A DNA stretch of 64,000 nucleotides, from the NCBI GenBank assembly GCA_030426685.1, contig JAUHYC010000012.1:1-64000 (forward strand), in the 5' to 3' direction. Positions 1 to 7,399 of this stretch are shown here, piece after piece. The notes under the pieces were generated by a model that saw only the letters and a program-made list of their open reading frames with translations, had not been told where the DNA came from and made no database searches. The translations under genes and the position numbers were made by a program. This DNA is from Alphaproteobacteria bacterium (GTDB lineage: Bacteria; Pseudomonadota; Alphaproteobacteria; Rhodobacterales; Rhodobacteraceae). Position 1 is the first letter of the stretch. The number at the start of each line of letters is the position of its first letter.

Positions 1-435
1 TACTATTTCTGCCGTCCGGCGGATGAGCAGGCGCGGTGGTTCATCCGCAACGTCCCCAGAGGGGCCGATCTGCCGCATGTGCTCGACATGGAATGGACGC
101 CACATTCCAGAACCTGCACCATCCGCCCCGATGGCCGCACCATCCGGGCCGAGGCGAAACGGTTCCTCGATATCCTCGAACGCCATTATGGCCGCCGCCC
201 GATCGTCTACACGACCGTGGATTTCTATCACGATACCGATATCGGGCGCCTGCCCAAGACCGATTTCTGGCTGCGCTCGGTCGCCGGTCATCCGCGCAAC
301 GTCTATCCGCGGGCCATCTGGCGGTTCTGGCAATATACCGGCACCGGACTGGTGCCCGGCGTTCAGGGCAAGGTGGACATCAACACCTTCAACGGCGCGC
401 CCGAGATCTGGGCGCGCTGGAAGGCGGGCAACTAG
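1..435 (+). CDS. GH25 family lysozyme, 3' part only
   Basis: The frame is open from the first base, so the 5' end lies outside the window; 144 residues remain. The remnant matches the C-terminal part of glycoside hydrolase family 25 muramidases, which cut the MurNAc-GlcNAc bond of peptidoglycan. The acidic pair of the family is visible as LDMEW (D29 and E31 of the fragment). It is followed by the typical strand RRPIVYTTVDFY and, near the end, by WRFWQYTGTG and a final KVDINTFNG (the family's V-D-x-N/D-x-F). Export cannot be judged without the N-terminus. Its TAG stop lies inside the CTAG that also holds the trmD stop on the other strand. Confidence 0.85.
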   Translation, partial: YYFCRPADEQARWFIRNVPRGADLPHVLDMEWTPHSRTCTIRPDGRTIRAEAKRFLDILERHYGRRPIVYTTVDFYHDTDIGRLPKTDFWLRSVAGHPRNVYPRAIWRFWQYTGTGLVPGVQGKVDINTFNGAPEIWARWKAGN

Positions 436-1235
436 TCCTCGGCCTTTGACTTGCGGTATTGATCCCACAGATCGGGCCGCCGCTCGCGGGTGATCCGTTC
501 AGACATTTCGTGGCGCCACTTCGCGATGCGGCCATGGTGGCCCGACATCAGAATCTCCGGGATCGGGCGGCCCTTCCATTCGGCGGGGCGGGTGTATTGC
601 GGGTGCTCCAACAGACCCGAGGCAAAGCTCTCCTCTTCGGCTGAGGCCTGATTGCCCAGCACGCCGGGGATCAGCCGCACCGTGGCATCAATCAGCGCCT
701 GCGCTGCAATCTCACCACCGGTCATGACGAAATCGCCCAAACTGACCTCCTGCACGCCGTAATGTTCCAGCACGCGCTCATCAACGCCCTCAAAACGGCC
801 ACACAGCAGGGTCATGCCATCGCAACGCGCCAGATTCTGCATCATCTGCTGATCCATCCGTCGCCCGCGCGGGCTGAGGTAGATCAGCGGCCAGTTGCCC
901 TGGATACCGGCCATCGTGTGCTCGATCGCGTCGCCCAGCACGTCAGCCCGCAGCACCATGCCCGCGCCACCGCCAGCTGGCGTGTCATCCACGTTGCGAT
1001 GTTTGGTGATCCCGAACTGGCGCAGATCGACGGTTTCCAACTGCCACAGCCCGTCCTGCAGGGCCTTTCCGGTCAGGCTCTCACCCAGAACACCGGGGAA
1101 GGCAGAGGGGAACAGGGTGATGACCTTCGCCTTCCACACGCCATGGAGATCGGGTGTCGGCGTCATCAACTCGCGCGGTTTCAGGGTCGGGCGGATCGCC
1201 TTGCGGCCATGGGATTTTGCGGACTTCTCAGTCAT
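432..1235 (-). CDS. trmD: tRNA (guanine-N1)-methyltransferase TrmD
   Basis: Methylates G37 next to the anticodon of a tRNA subset, using S-adenosylmethionine, and so prevents +1 frameshifting. The SPOUT-fold family blocks are all present: KVITLFP near the start, LSPRGRRMDQ, LLCGRFEGVDERVLEHY and the knot region SLGDFVMTGGEIAAQ. At 267 residues it is longer than most TrmD because of a basic extension of about 35 residues. The start at 1235 is favoured because its ATG overlaps the stop of the upstream gene by ATGA; an internal ATG about 23 codons in is the alternative. It is the last gene of the ffh-rpsP-rimM-trmD run. Confidence 0.95.
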   Translation of the reverse strand: MTEKSAKSHGRKAIRPTLKPRELMTPTPDLHGVWKAKVITLFPSAFPGVLGESLTGKALQDGLWQLETVDLRQFGITKHRNVDDTPAGGGAGMVLRADVLGDAIEHTMAGIQGNWPLIYLSPRGRRMDQQMMQNLARCDGMTLLCGRFEGVDERVLEHYGVQEVSLGDFVMTGGEIAAQALIDATVRLIPGVLGNQASAEEESFASGLLEHPQYTRPAEWKGRPIPEILMSGHHGRIAKWRHEMSERITRERRPDLWDQYRKSKAED

Positions 1236-2047
1236 GGGGTGCCGATCAGGTCAGTTTGAACGCTGTGAACAAGTGCCGCCTTTTGATCGATCAGCGCGGA
1301 ATCGTCCAGAGCAGAGCGGTTCATCTCGAGCATCCGGGCCAGGATTTCGTCAGGCAGCCCGGTATTGGTGCGCGTCGGTCCAACCAGTTTAGCAGTCTCG
1401 TCAGCGGGCAGGTCCAGAAAATCGGCAAAGGGTGATCCGGGGCCAAACGGGCGCGTCCGCAGATCCTCAAGCCATTGGCTGCGCACCTGAACCGTGGGCA
1501 GGCGGCCCCTAATCTCTTCCGCGACGGATTGCGGAGAGGCGACCGGAGCCAAGCGCTCGCGGAAGGCTTCGAACCCCTGCACCAGCCGCGTGCGCTGCAG
1601 GTCATGCGCCCAGAGGCTGCGTAGCCAGCTTTCACGTTGGCGCAGGGACAGGTAAAGTGTGATCTGAACCTCGTCGCGCGCAAACCGTTCGCGGATCAGG
1701 TCGACCAGACAGAGGGCCAAATCAGGTGCGGCCTCATAGCCGACAGCGATATTGCGGCTGGGACGCAGGCCCGAGAAATTCTCTTCGCTCAGCACCAGCC
1801 CCCGATGTCGGCCAAAATCGAGCGATTTCAGGAATCGCCGCATCTGGCCGCTGAAATCGCTCATCGTGCCTGGGGTGCCATATACAGAATAGCGCGTTGC
1901 GGCTTCGGACAAGCCGGATTTGCGCGTGCGGTAAGGCAGCACCAGCGCATGGTGCGGCCAGATCAGCGCGCGGTTTTCAAACAGAAAAGACTGTGCCGCC
2001 GTTGTTCCGGTTTTGTGCAGACCCAGATGCAGCAGCACGCGGCGCAT
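1232..2047 (-). CDS. Sulfotransferase-like P-loop protein
   Basis: A 271-residue protein that opens with VLLHLGLHKTGTTAAQSFL. This resembles the 5'-phosphosulfate-binding loop of PAPS-dependent sulfotransferases (xxHxxKTGTT type). A basic, Arg-rich middle (LYLSLRQRESWLRSLW) fits the second nucleotide-binding region. Donor and acceptor are unknown, and similar loops occur in enzymes of uncertain function. It sits between rimM and trmD with a one-base TAATG overlap upstream and an ATGA overlap downstream, so it should be translated with both tRNA/ribosome maturation genes. No signal peptide is seen; cytosolic. Confidence 0.6.
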   Translation of the reverse strand: MRRVLLHLGLHKTGTTAAQSFLFENRALIWPHHALVLPYRTRKSGLSEAATRYSVYGTPGTMSDFSGQMRRFLKSLDFGRHRGLVLSEENFSGLRPSRNIAVGYEAAPDLALCLVDLIRERFARDEVQITLYLSLRQRESWLRSLWAHDLQRTRLVQGFEAFRERLAPVASPQSVAEEIRGRLPTVQVRSQWLEDLRTRPFGPGSPFADFLDLPADETAKLVGPTRTNTGLPDEILARMLEMNRSALDDSALIDQKAALVHSVQTDLIGTP

Positions 2048-2550
2048 TACAGCAGGCCTTCGGGCGGGTCGGCGATGATGCGGCCTTTGTCCAGATCAAC
2101 GGTCGGCACGGCCTCCAGCGTGAAGGGTAGCAGGACGGTGGATTTTAACCCCGGCCCGTGTATTTCCAGCAAATCCGCCGCGCCGTGGTTCTGAACCGAC
2201 TTCACCCGGCCCAGCAGGGTGCCGCCGGTGTCATAGACCTCAAGCCCGATCAGGTCGGTGTGGTAAAACTCATCATCCGGCAGCGAGGGCAGCTGATCCC
2301 GGCGGGCGTAGAGGCGCAAGCCATTGATCGCATCCGCCTGTTCCTTGGTTTCAATCCCGCCCAGCCGCGCGGCAAATCCGTTTTTGATCGGGCGGGTCAG
2401 GACCACTGGATAGCGCTCTTTGCCGGTCTCATCGGTCAGGGGTGAATAGCCCTCGATATCCTCGGGGACGGCGCAGAAGCTTTTCAGCCGCACTTCGCCG
2501 CGTACCCCATACGAGCCCGCGATGCTGCCGACGCAGATCAGATCACTCAT
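2047..2550 (-). CDS. rimM: 16S rRNA maturation factor RimM
   Basis: Assists late assembly of the 30S head and binds ribosomal protein S19. The N-terminal RimM domain begins [21 protein letters not shown], the usual family opening, and the C-terminal PRC-barrel part is seen as [22 protein letters not shown] prefer the ATG at 2550 (MSDLICVG), giving 167 residues; an ATG three codons upstream at 2559 is also possible. Neither has a strong ribosome-binding site, which fits coupling to the small gene upstream that ends inside this start region. Confidence 0.93.
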   Translation of the reverse strand: MSDLICVGSIAGSYGVRGEVRLKSFCAVPEDIEGYSPLTDETGKERYPVVLTRPIKNGFAARLGGIETKEQADAINGLRLYARRDQLPSLPDDEFYHTDLIGLEVYDTGGTLLGRVKSVQNHGAADLLEIHGPGLKSTVLLPFTLEAVPTVDLDKGRIIADPPEGLL

Positions 2551-2689
2551 TTCGACCATCCGTCACACATAACCCGTCCCGCCAATGCCCGATCACCTCG
2601 CACGCCTCGCGCTGGTTCGAGCGTTCGAAGAATACGCCCACAATAAAGGCGATCACCAGCAGGATGGGAAGCCGTAACAATCCGAACAT
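2543..2689 (-). CDS. Small single-pass membrane protein
   Basis: A 48-residue frame starting [24 protein letters not shown]: one hydrophobic helix (about residues 3-20), then a short polar tail with two cysteines (EACEVIGHW...GLCVTDG). The ATG at 2689 lies five bases after the bluB stop, and the stop overlaps the start of rimM, so it fits the operon's packing. The frame also continues upstream without an obvious start signal, and I prefer this short form. Function unknown. The tight fit between two real genes is the main support. Confidence 0.5.
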   Translation of the reverse strand: MFGLLRLPILLVIAFIVGVFFERSNQREACEVIGHWRDGLCVTDGRNE

Positions 2690-2693
2690 CGTC

Positions 2694-3329
2694 CTAACGT
2701 ACCTCCACGGGCAGGGTCGTGCCGCGGCTTTCCCAGCCGACCTGCTCCAGTTCGGGGGTGTCTGACAGCTCTTCCGGCCAGCCAACGCAGAAATAGCCGA
2801 TCAGCCGCCAGGTGCCGGGGACGCCCAGATCGCGCGCCATGCGGTCCGGATCCAGAATCGAGACCCAGCCCAGCCCCAGCCCCTCGACCCGTAAGGCCAG
2901 CCAGAACAAGGTAACAGCCGAGACCACCGAATAACGCCGCATCTCGGGCATGGTGCCCGCGCCCAGACCTTGCCCCTTGTCGGTGGCGTCATCGCAGAAC
3001 ACAGCCAGCTGCACCGGGGCTTCTTTCATCCCGGACAGTTTCAACTGGCTGTAAAGCTGCGCCTTTTCACCGGAATACCCGCTCAGCGCCTGTTCGTTTT
3101 CGGCTTGGAAATTCTTCAATGCCGCATCACGCGCGGCCTTGCTTTCGACGCGGATCACGCGCCAGGGTTCGCTGAGCCCCACCGAAGGGGCCAGACGAAA
3201 CACGTCGAGGCAGCGCGTCAGCACTGCCTCGTCCACAGGGTCGGTGCGGAACCGGCGCACATCGCGCCGGAGCCGCATCAACAGATCGAACTGCGTGCGA
3301 AAATCGTCGGTGAAAGCCTGATCCTGCAC
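2694..3329 (-). CDS. bluB: 5,6-dimethylbenzimidazole synthase BluB
   Basis: Nitroreductase-fold enzyme that uses oxygen to break down reduced FMN into 5,6-dimethylbenzimidazole, the lower ligand of vitamin B12. Family blocks: RRDVRRF near residue 21, APSVGLSEPWRVIRV (residues 47-61), EAPVQLAVFCDDATDKGQG, LWLALRVEGLGLGWVSILDP-like text and a closing PELEQVGWE. The 211 residues match the family. GTG start; the gap after the rpsP stop is only 12 bases, so it is probably cotranscribed with rpsP. Other cobalamin genes (cobD, cobC) lie at 26-28 kb. A generic nitroreductase is the alternative, but the APSVG...PW and GLGxGW blocks favour BluB. Confidence 0.85.
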   Translation of the reverse strand: MQDQAFTDDFRTQFDLLMRLRRDVRRFRTDPVDEAVLTRCLDVFRLAPSVGLSEPWRVIRVESKAARDAALKNFQAENEQALSGYSGEKAQLYSQLKLSGMKEAPVQLAVFCDDATDKGQGLGAGTMPEMRRYSVVSAVTLFWLALRVEGLGLGWVSILDPDRMARDLGVPGTWRLIGYFCVGWPEELSDTPELEQVGWESRGTTLPVEVR

Positions 3330-3341
3330 GCGCCCGCCTGC

Positions 3342-3731
3342 TTATTCTTCTGCAGCCGCTTCTTCAGCCGGTGCAGCAGCTGCTTCGGCAGCTTCAGCAG
3401 CCTTTGCAGCTTTCTCTTCCGCGCGTTCCTGAGCTTTCTTGCCCGGGGTACCCTTGTTGGGGTTGTTGCGCTCGGCCTTGTCGCGGGTGCCAGCAGCTTC
3501 CAGCATACGTGCGATCCGGTCGGTGGGCTGGGCGCCCTGATCCAGCCAGTACTGGATGCGCTCCATGTCCATTTTCACGCGCTCTTCGCTGTCTTTCGGC
3601 AGCAGCGGGTTGTAGGTGCCCAGTTTCTCGATGAAACGACCATCGCGGGGCATGCGGCTGTCAGCAGCCACGATGCGATAGAAGGGACGCTTTTTCGAGC
3701 CGCCGCGGGCGAGACGAATTTTCATTGCCAT
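3342..3731 (-). CDS. rpsP: 30S ribosomal protein S16
   Basis: Structural protein of the small subunit, needed for 30S assembly. The start [20 protein letters not shown] and the block [17 protein letters not shown] are diagnostic. The ATG at 3731 has a good AAAGGAG ribosome-binding site; an ATG nine codons upstream is less likely. Beyond the roughly 80-residue core there is a tail of about 45 residues rich in Ala, Glu and Lys, a common extension in alphaproteobacteria. A small hairpin (CACGCC/GGCGTG at 3756-3770) and a larger palindrome separate it from aroQ. Confidence 0.97.
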   Translation of the reverse strand: MAMKIRLARGGSKKRPFYRIVAADSRMPRDGRFIEKLGTYNPLLPKDSEERVKMDMERIQYWLDQGAQPTDRIARMLEAAGTRDKAERNNPNKGTPGKKAQERAEEKAAKAAEAAEAAAAPAEEAAAEE

Positions 3732-3781
3732 GGTGGTATCTCCTTTAAATGGCATCACGCCGAAGGCGTGTCTTTTGGGGT

Positions 3782-3802
3782 GCCGGGCTGAAGCCCGGCC
3801 TA
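3782..3802 (-). repeat. Dispersed GC-rich palindrome, copy 1 (supplies aroQ stop)
   Basis: Read on the minus strand this is TAG followed by GCCGGGCTTCAGCCCGGC, a perfect 7-bp stem with a 4-base loop. The TAG is the stop codon of aroQ. A second copy with the same loop, and the same ACCC after it, lies at 33048-33068 and supplies the stop of the second deformylase gene. There is no T-run, so it may limit 3' mRNA decay rather than terminate. Confidence 0.8.
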
Positions 3803-4096
3803 CTTCTGGTGTTTCCTGTGGTGTCGGATGACTTCCTGAATAATGAAGTTCAGGAAAGCCTTGGCGAAATCGGGGTCCAGATCGGCCTCTTGCGCCAGGT
3901 CTTCTAACCGTGCGATCTGCGCCGCTTCGCGCGAGGGATCGGACGGGGGAAGGTCGTGTGCCGCCTTGAGCTTGCCAACAGCCTGCGTGTGCTTGAACCG
4001 CTCGCCCAGCGTGTAGACAAGGATCGCGTCCAGCCGGTCAATGCTTTCGCGATGATCCTTGAGCAGCGCGGCAGCCTGTGTCACGGGATTGGTCAT
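3800..4096 (-). CDS. Chorismate mutase, AroQ type
   Basis: A 98-residue all-helical AroQ-fold protein, probably converting chorismate to prephenate for Phe/Tyr synthesis. The pattern R17-x2-I-D-x2-D ([20 protein letters not shown]), a Lys-rich second helix ([16 protein letters not shown]) and the end [14 protein letters not shown] fit stand-alone mutases. It lies between rpsP and three acetyltransferase genes, with an ATGA overlap to the gene upstream. Some short AroQ proteins act in salicylate or other pathways, so the exact role is inferred. Confidence 0.82.
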   Translation of the reverse strand: MTNPVTQAAALLKDHRESIDRLDAILVYTLGERFKHTQAVGKLKAAHDLPPSDPSREAAQIARLEDLAQEADLDPDFAKAFLNFIIQEVIRHHRKHQK

Positions 4097-4632
4097 TGGC
4101 CGGTCCTTTCGGTGGTCAAGTCGATCTGCGGGTGGCGCCAGATCTGTGCGCTTTGTCCCAATAGCTCGGCGTTCTCCAGCTCCAGTGTCGCACCAAGCCG
4201 TTCAGCCAAAGCGCGCGAGCGGTCATTGGCATGGGCGATGTATGAGATCACCCCGTTCAGCCCCTGATACCGCGCCGCATAATCGCGCGCAGCTGCCGCG
4301 GCCTCAAAGCCCAGACCTTTGCCTTCGGCCTCAGCCATCAGGGTCCAGCCCAGCTCGGGCTCGGCCCAGCCTGGCACGTCGATGATTCCGGCCCATCCCA
4401 CGAATGCGCCACTGGATTTCTCGGTCAGGTGCCACAGGCCATAGCCCCGCAACGCCCAATGACCCAGCCGGTTCGACAGAGAGCTCCAGCTTTCAAGCGC
4501 ATCCTTGGGGCCGCCCACCATATGACTGCGCTCGGTCGCGAAGAATTCCGTCATCGCAGGCAGATCGTCCAGATGCGGTGCGCGCAGGATAAGGCGCTCG
4601 GTCTCGACGGTGGGGATGGTGAATGAGGTCAT
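4093..4632 (-). CDS. GNAT N-acetyltransferase, RimJ/RimL type (third of three)
   Basis: Starts with the RimJ/RimL-like strand TVETERLILRAPHLDDLPAM and contains the acetyl-CoA loop region (EAEGKGLGFEAAAAARDYA) and the closing strand SRALAERLGATLE. 179 residues, cytosolic. It is a near paralogue of the next gene upstream: both have a GGPK block near residue 40, LGHWALRGYG/LGHWAMRGYG, and the E-x-G-W-T-L-M strand. The substrate cannot be read from sequence; ribosomal protein N-termini, small molecules and antibiotics are all possible. ATGA overlaps on both sides indicate coupling. Confidence 0.85.
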   Translation of the reverse strand: MTSFTIPTVETERLILRAPHLDDLPAMTEFFATERSHMVGGPKDALESWSSLSNRLGHWALRGYGLWHLTEKSSGAFVGWAGIIDVPGWAEPELGWTLMAEAEGKGLGFEAAAAARDYAARYQGLNGVISYIAHANDRSRALAERLGATLELENAELLGQSAQIWRHPQIDLTTERTGQ

Positions 4633-5180
4633 GCGTAGGCCTCCACACCACCATTGACCAGATCGCAGGGGGCCGGGTGCCGCCAGACCTGCATCGTTCC
4701 AAATGCCGGATGTTCGAAGATGTAGTCGAAACAGGCGCCCAGCCGTTCAGCCACGGCTTTGCTGCCCAGATTGTCCGGATCGATCAGCGAGATTGCGGTT
4801 TCCCAGCCCAGCACATCATAAGCATGCGCGCGTGCAGCCAATGCCGCTTCGGTCGCATAGCCCTTTCCGGTGGCATGGTTCATCAGGGTCCAGCCAATTT
4901 CGGGCTCGGGCCAGCTGTGAGGGTTCCACAAGCCAACATGGCCTACATAGGTGCCGGTGTCTTTTTCCTCGACACCCCAGAAGCCATATCCCCGCATCGC
5001 CCAGTGACCCAACAGCATGGCAACGGCGCGCCATGTCTCATCCGGGCGTTTTGGGCCGCCGACGAATTTCGAGGCGTCGCTGGCAAAGAACTCTGCCTCT
5101 GCCTCAAAATCGGCTTCGCAGGGTGCCCGCATGATCAGGCGTTCGGTTTCGAGGGTCGGTATGGCCAGGGCAAGTGTCAT
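4629..5180 (-). CDS. GNAT N-acetyltransferase, RimJ/RimL type (second of three)
   Basis: A 183-residue GNAT protein beginning TLETERLIMRAPCEADFEA. The blocks FVGGPKRPDETW, LGHWAMRGYGFW, PEIGWTLMNHATGKGYATEA (acetyl-CoA pyrophosphate loop) and KAVAERLGACFD match the downstream paralogue position by position, so the pair probably arose by tandem duplication. It overlaps both neighbours by 4 bp. Substrate unknown. Confidence 0.85.
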   Translation of the reverse strand: MTLALAIPTLETERLIMRAPCEADFEAEAEFFASDASKFVGGPKRPDETWRAVAMLLGHWAMRGYGFWGVEEKDTGTYVGHVGLWNPHSWPEPEIGWTLMNHATGKGYATEAALAARAHAYDVLGWETAISLIDPDNLGSKAVAERLGACFDYIFEHPAFGTMQVWRHPAPCDLVNGGVEAYA

Positions 5181-5734
5181 GCCTGCACCTCGCCGTACCG
5201 CCAGACATGCTGGTCCGGACCAAAGGCGCTTTCGGCAACGACGTCGCGCGTTGCACCCAGACGCTGAGCCAGCGCGTTCGAACGCGTGTTGGAGTGCGAA
5301 ACATAGCTAACAAACCGGCCGGGTCCGAGCAGATCGAACCCGAAATCACGCACTGCGCTACACGCCTCGGTCGCGTAACCCTGCAGGCGGTGCTCGGCGT
5401 GGAACATATAGCCAAGCTCGGGCTCGTGATCGTCCCATTCGAGGCCCAGAATGACGAAGCCAACGACCTGATCGTCGCCTTTTAGCGAGACCGTGAACAG
5501 GCCATGACCATGCAATAGCCAGCCCGAGGTGTAGTAAGAAAACTCAGTCCAAGCTTCCTGCTCGGTATCGCCAAAGCTGTCCTTGCAGATCGAGGTCCAA
5601 ACCGGCAGGTCGTCCAGAGTGGGCGCACGCAGAACCAGCCGCCGGGTCTGAATGACCGGCAGGGCCGCGCGATACTGCGCTGCTGCCATCGCCGCCTTTC
5701 CGGACGGGGGCTGGGTGCAGCGTGCTGGTGTCAC
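5177..5734 (-). CDS. GNAT N-acetyltransferase (first of three)
   Basis: A 185-residue GNAT protein with VIQTRRLVLRAPTLDDLP, ELGYMFHAEHRLQGYATEA (acetyl-CoA loop) and SNALAQRLGATRDVV. It is more distant from the other two copies: it lacks the GGPK block, and its middle (FVILGLEWDDHEPELGY) differs. The ATG at 5734 overlaps the stop of ffh by ATGA, so this gene is coupled to the SRP GTPase. A first stretch of about 25 residues before the fold is not conserved in the other copies. Substrate unknown. Confidence 0.83.
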   Translation of the reverse strand: MTPARCTQPPSGKAAMAAAQYRAALPVIQTRRLVLRAPTLDDLPVWTSICKDSFGDTEQEAWTEFSYYTSGWLLHGHGLFTVSLKGDDQVVGFVILGLEWDDHEPELGYMFHAEHRLQGYATEACSAVRDFGFDLLGPGRFVSYVSHSNTRSNALAQRLGATRDVVAESAFGPDQHVWRYGEVQA

Positions 5735-7239
5735 TTTTTCTTTCCAAACCCGCTCAGCCCCGGGGGCAAGCCCATGCCACCGCCCAAACCGGGCAGGCCG
5801 CCGGGCATTTTGCCACCCATCGCCTTGGCCGCCTGTTCCAGCGCCTTGGGGTCCATGCCTGCGGCCATTTCCTCGGGGCTGGGGCCGCCCTTGCCGAACA
5901 TGCCCTTCATGGCCTGTTTCAGCATCTTGCCTTTGCCCATCTTGCCCATCTTTTTCATCATGTCCGACATCTGTCGGTGCATCTTGAGCAGCTTGTTGAG
6001 GTCGCTGACTTCCATCCCGGAACCGGCGGCAATCCGTTTTTTACGGCTCGCCTGCAGCAGCTGCGGATTGGCGCGTTCGCGTTTGGTCATCGACTGGATC
6101 ATGGCGATCTGCTGGCGCAGGATCTTGTCGTCCAGACCGGCCTGATCCATCTGCTTGGCCATCTTGTTCATGCCGGGCATCATGCCCATCATGCCCTGCA
6201 TGCCGCCCATCTGGATCATCTGCTCCAGCTGCATTTTCAGGTCGTTCATATTGAACTGACCTTTGACCATGCGCTTCATCATGCGCTCGGTCTGTTCCAT
6301 CTCCATCGTTTCCTGGGCCTTTTCGACCAGGGCAACAATGTCGCCCATGCCCAGAATACGACCGGCAATCCGGTCCGGTTCGAAGGTTTCGAGCGCATCC
6401 ATCTTCTCGCCCAGACCGACAAAGCGGATCGGCTTGCCGGTGACCGCGCGCATCGACAGTGCCGCACCGCCACGGCCGTCACCGTCCATCCGGGTCAGAA
6501 CCACGCCCGAGATGCCGACCTTGGCGTCGAACTCTTCGGCCACCTCAACAGCGACCTGACCAGTCAGGCCATCGACCACCAGCAGGGTTTCGCGCGGATC
6601 AACCGCGTTGCGAACCTGCTCGACCTCGTCCATCAGGACTTCGTCGATATGTAGACGGCCCGCGGTGTCGAGCATATAGACGTCATAACCACCCAGCGTC
6701 GCCTGCTGCTTGGCGCGTTTGGCGATGTCGACGGGCTTCTGGCCGGGAACGATCGGCAGCGTATCGACGCCAACCTGCGTGCCCAGAACCGCCAGCTGAT
6801 CCATCGCCGCCGGGCGATAGACGTCGAGCGAGGCCATCAGGACCTTTTTGCCCTCTTTCTCTTTCAGACGTTTGGCGAGCTTACCGGTGGTGGTCGTCTT
6901 ACCCGAGCCTTGCAAGCCGACCATCAGGATCGGGGCAGGCGGGTTGTCGATCTTCAGCTTACCGGGGTCTTCCTCGCCACGCAGGGTATCGACCAGCGCG
7001 TCATGCACGATCTTGACGACCTGCTGGCCGGGCGTGATCGACTTGGTCACCGCCTGGCCGGTCGCCTGTTCCTGTACCTTTTTGACGAAGGCGCGCGCCA
7101 CCGGCAGCGAGACGTCTGCCTCAAGCAGGGCAACCCGAACCTCGCGCAGCGCGGTTTTGACGTCTTCCTCGGACAGCGCGCCTTGTTTGGTCAGCCGATC
7201 AAAGACGCCGGAAAGGCGTTCGGATAGATTTTCAAACAT
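5731..7239 (-). CDS. ffh: Signal recognition particle protein Ffh (SRP54)
   Basis: GTPase that binds signal sequences of nascent chains together with 4.5S RNA and delivers ribosomes to FtsY. NG domain: G1 loop GLQGSGKTTTTGKL (about residues 106-119), DTAGRLHIDE, TRMDGDGRGGAALS and TGKPIRFVGLGEKMDALE. The methionine-rich M domain covers about residues 325-440 (many MxxM steps), and a Gly/Pro-rich tail ends the protein. 502 residues, slightly long for the family because of the tail. The start has a strong AAGGAGG site. It heads the run that continues through rpsP to trmD. Confidence 0.97.
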   Translation of the reverse strand: MFENLSERLSGVFDRLTKQGALSEEDVKTALREVRVALLEADVSLPVARAFVKKVQEQATGQAVTKSITPGQQVVKIVHDALVDTLRGEEDPGKLKIDNPPAPILMVGLQGSGKTTTTGKLAKRLKEKEGKKVLMASLDVYRPAAMDQLAVLGTQVGVDTLPIVPGQKPVDIAKRAKQQATLGGYDVYMLDTAGRLHIDEVLMDEVEQVRNAVDPRETLLVVDGLTGQVAVEVAEEFDAKVGISGVVLTRMDGDGRGGAALSMRAVTGKPIRFVGLGEKMDALETFEPDRIAGRILGMGDIVALVEKAQETMEMEQTERMMKRMVKGQFNMNDLKMQLEQMIQMGGMQGMMGMMPGMNKMAKQMDQAGLDDKILRQQIAMIQSMTKRERANPQLLQASRKKRIAAGSGMEVSDLNKLLKMHRQMSDMMKKMGKMGKGKMLKQAMKGMFGKGGPSPEEMAAGMDPKALEQAAKAMGGKMPGGLPGLGGGMGLPPGLSGFGKKK

Positions 7240-7278
7240 GCCTTCGGCCTCCTTAGCCGGTTTTCATTTGGCGCCCCT

Positions 7279-7307
7279 TAGATAGGGGCAGGCGGGTCAA
7301 TGCACAA
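7279..7307 (-). promoter_or_regulatory. Putative ffh promoter
   Basis: On the minus strand TTGTGC (7307-7302) is followed after exactly 17 bases by TATCTA (7284-7279), a good housekeeping-sigma match for this group. The -10 overlaps a small stem (GCCCCT/AGGGGC, 7273-7289). The inferred start falls about 30-35 bases before the ffh ATG. Confidence 0.5.
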
Positions 7308-7308
7308 A

Positions 7309-7342
7309 CGCCCCCACGGGCGAAACTCGCTGGTGGGGGGCG
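7309..7342 (-). terminator. Rho-independent-like terminator after the 7400-7918 gene
   Basis: On the minus strand a stem of at least nine G-C-rich pairs (CCCCCAC/GTGGGGG) with a loop of about 15 bases is followed by TTTGT. It lies downstream of the membrane protein gene and just before the ffh promoter. Two more stems lie between it and the gene: 7344-7363 (TCCCT...AGGGA) and 7364-7385 (CCGGAAG, 8-base loop, CTTCCGG). Confidence 0.5.
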
Positions 7343-7399
7343 ATCCCTGAACGACTCAAGGGACCGGAAGATCATACGCTTCCGGATGTTTGCCGCGAT

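Noticed and set aside
3756-3770. Hairpin CACGCC/GGCGTG before rpsP as a ribosomal-protein autoregulatory leader
   Set aside because: The stem is short and no S16-binding mimic of rRNA could be recognised; left as a simple hairpin.
7301-7385. 4.5S (SRP) RNA gene next to ffh
   Set aside because: The hairpins lack the conserved GGAAG/tetraloop arrangement and the symmetric AGCA bulge of SRP RNA on either strand; CCGGAAG here is part of a simple stem.
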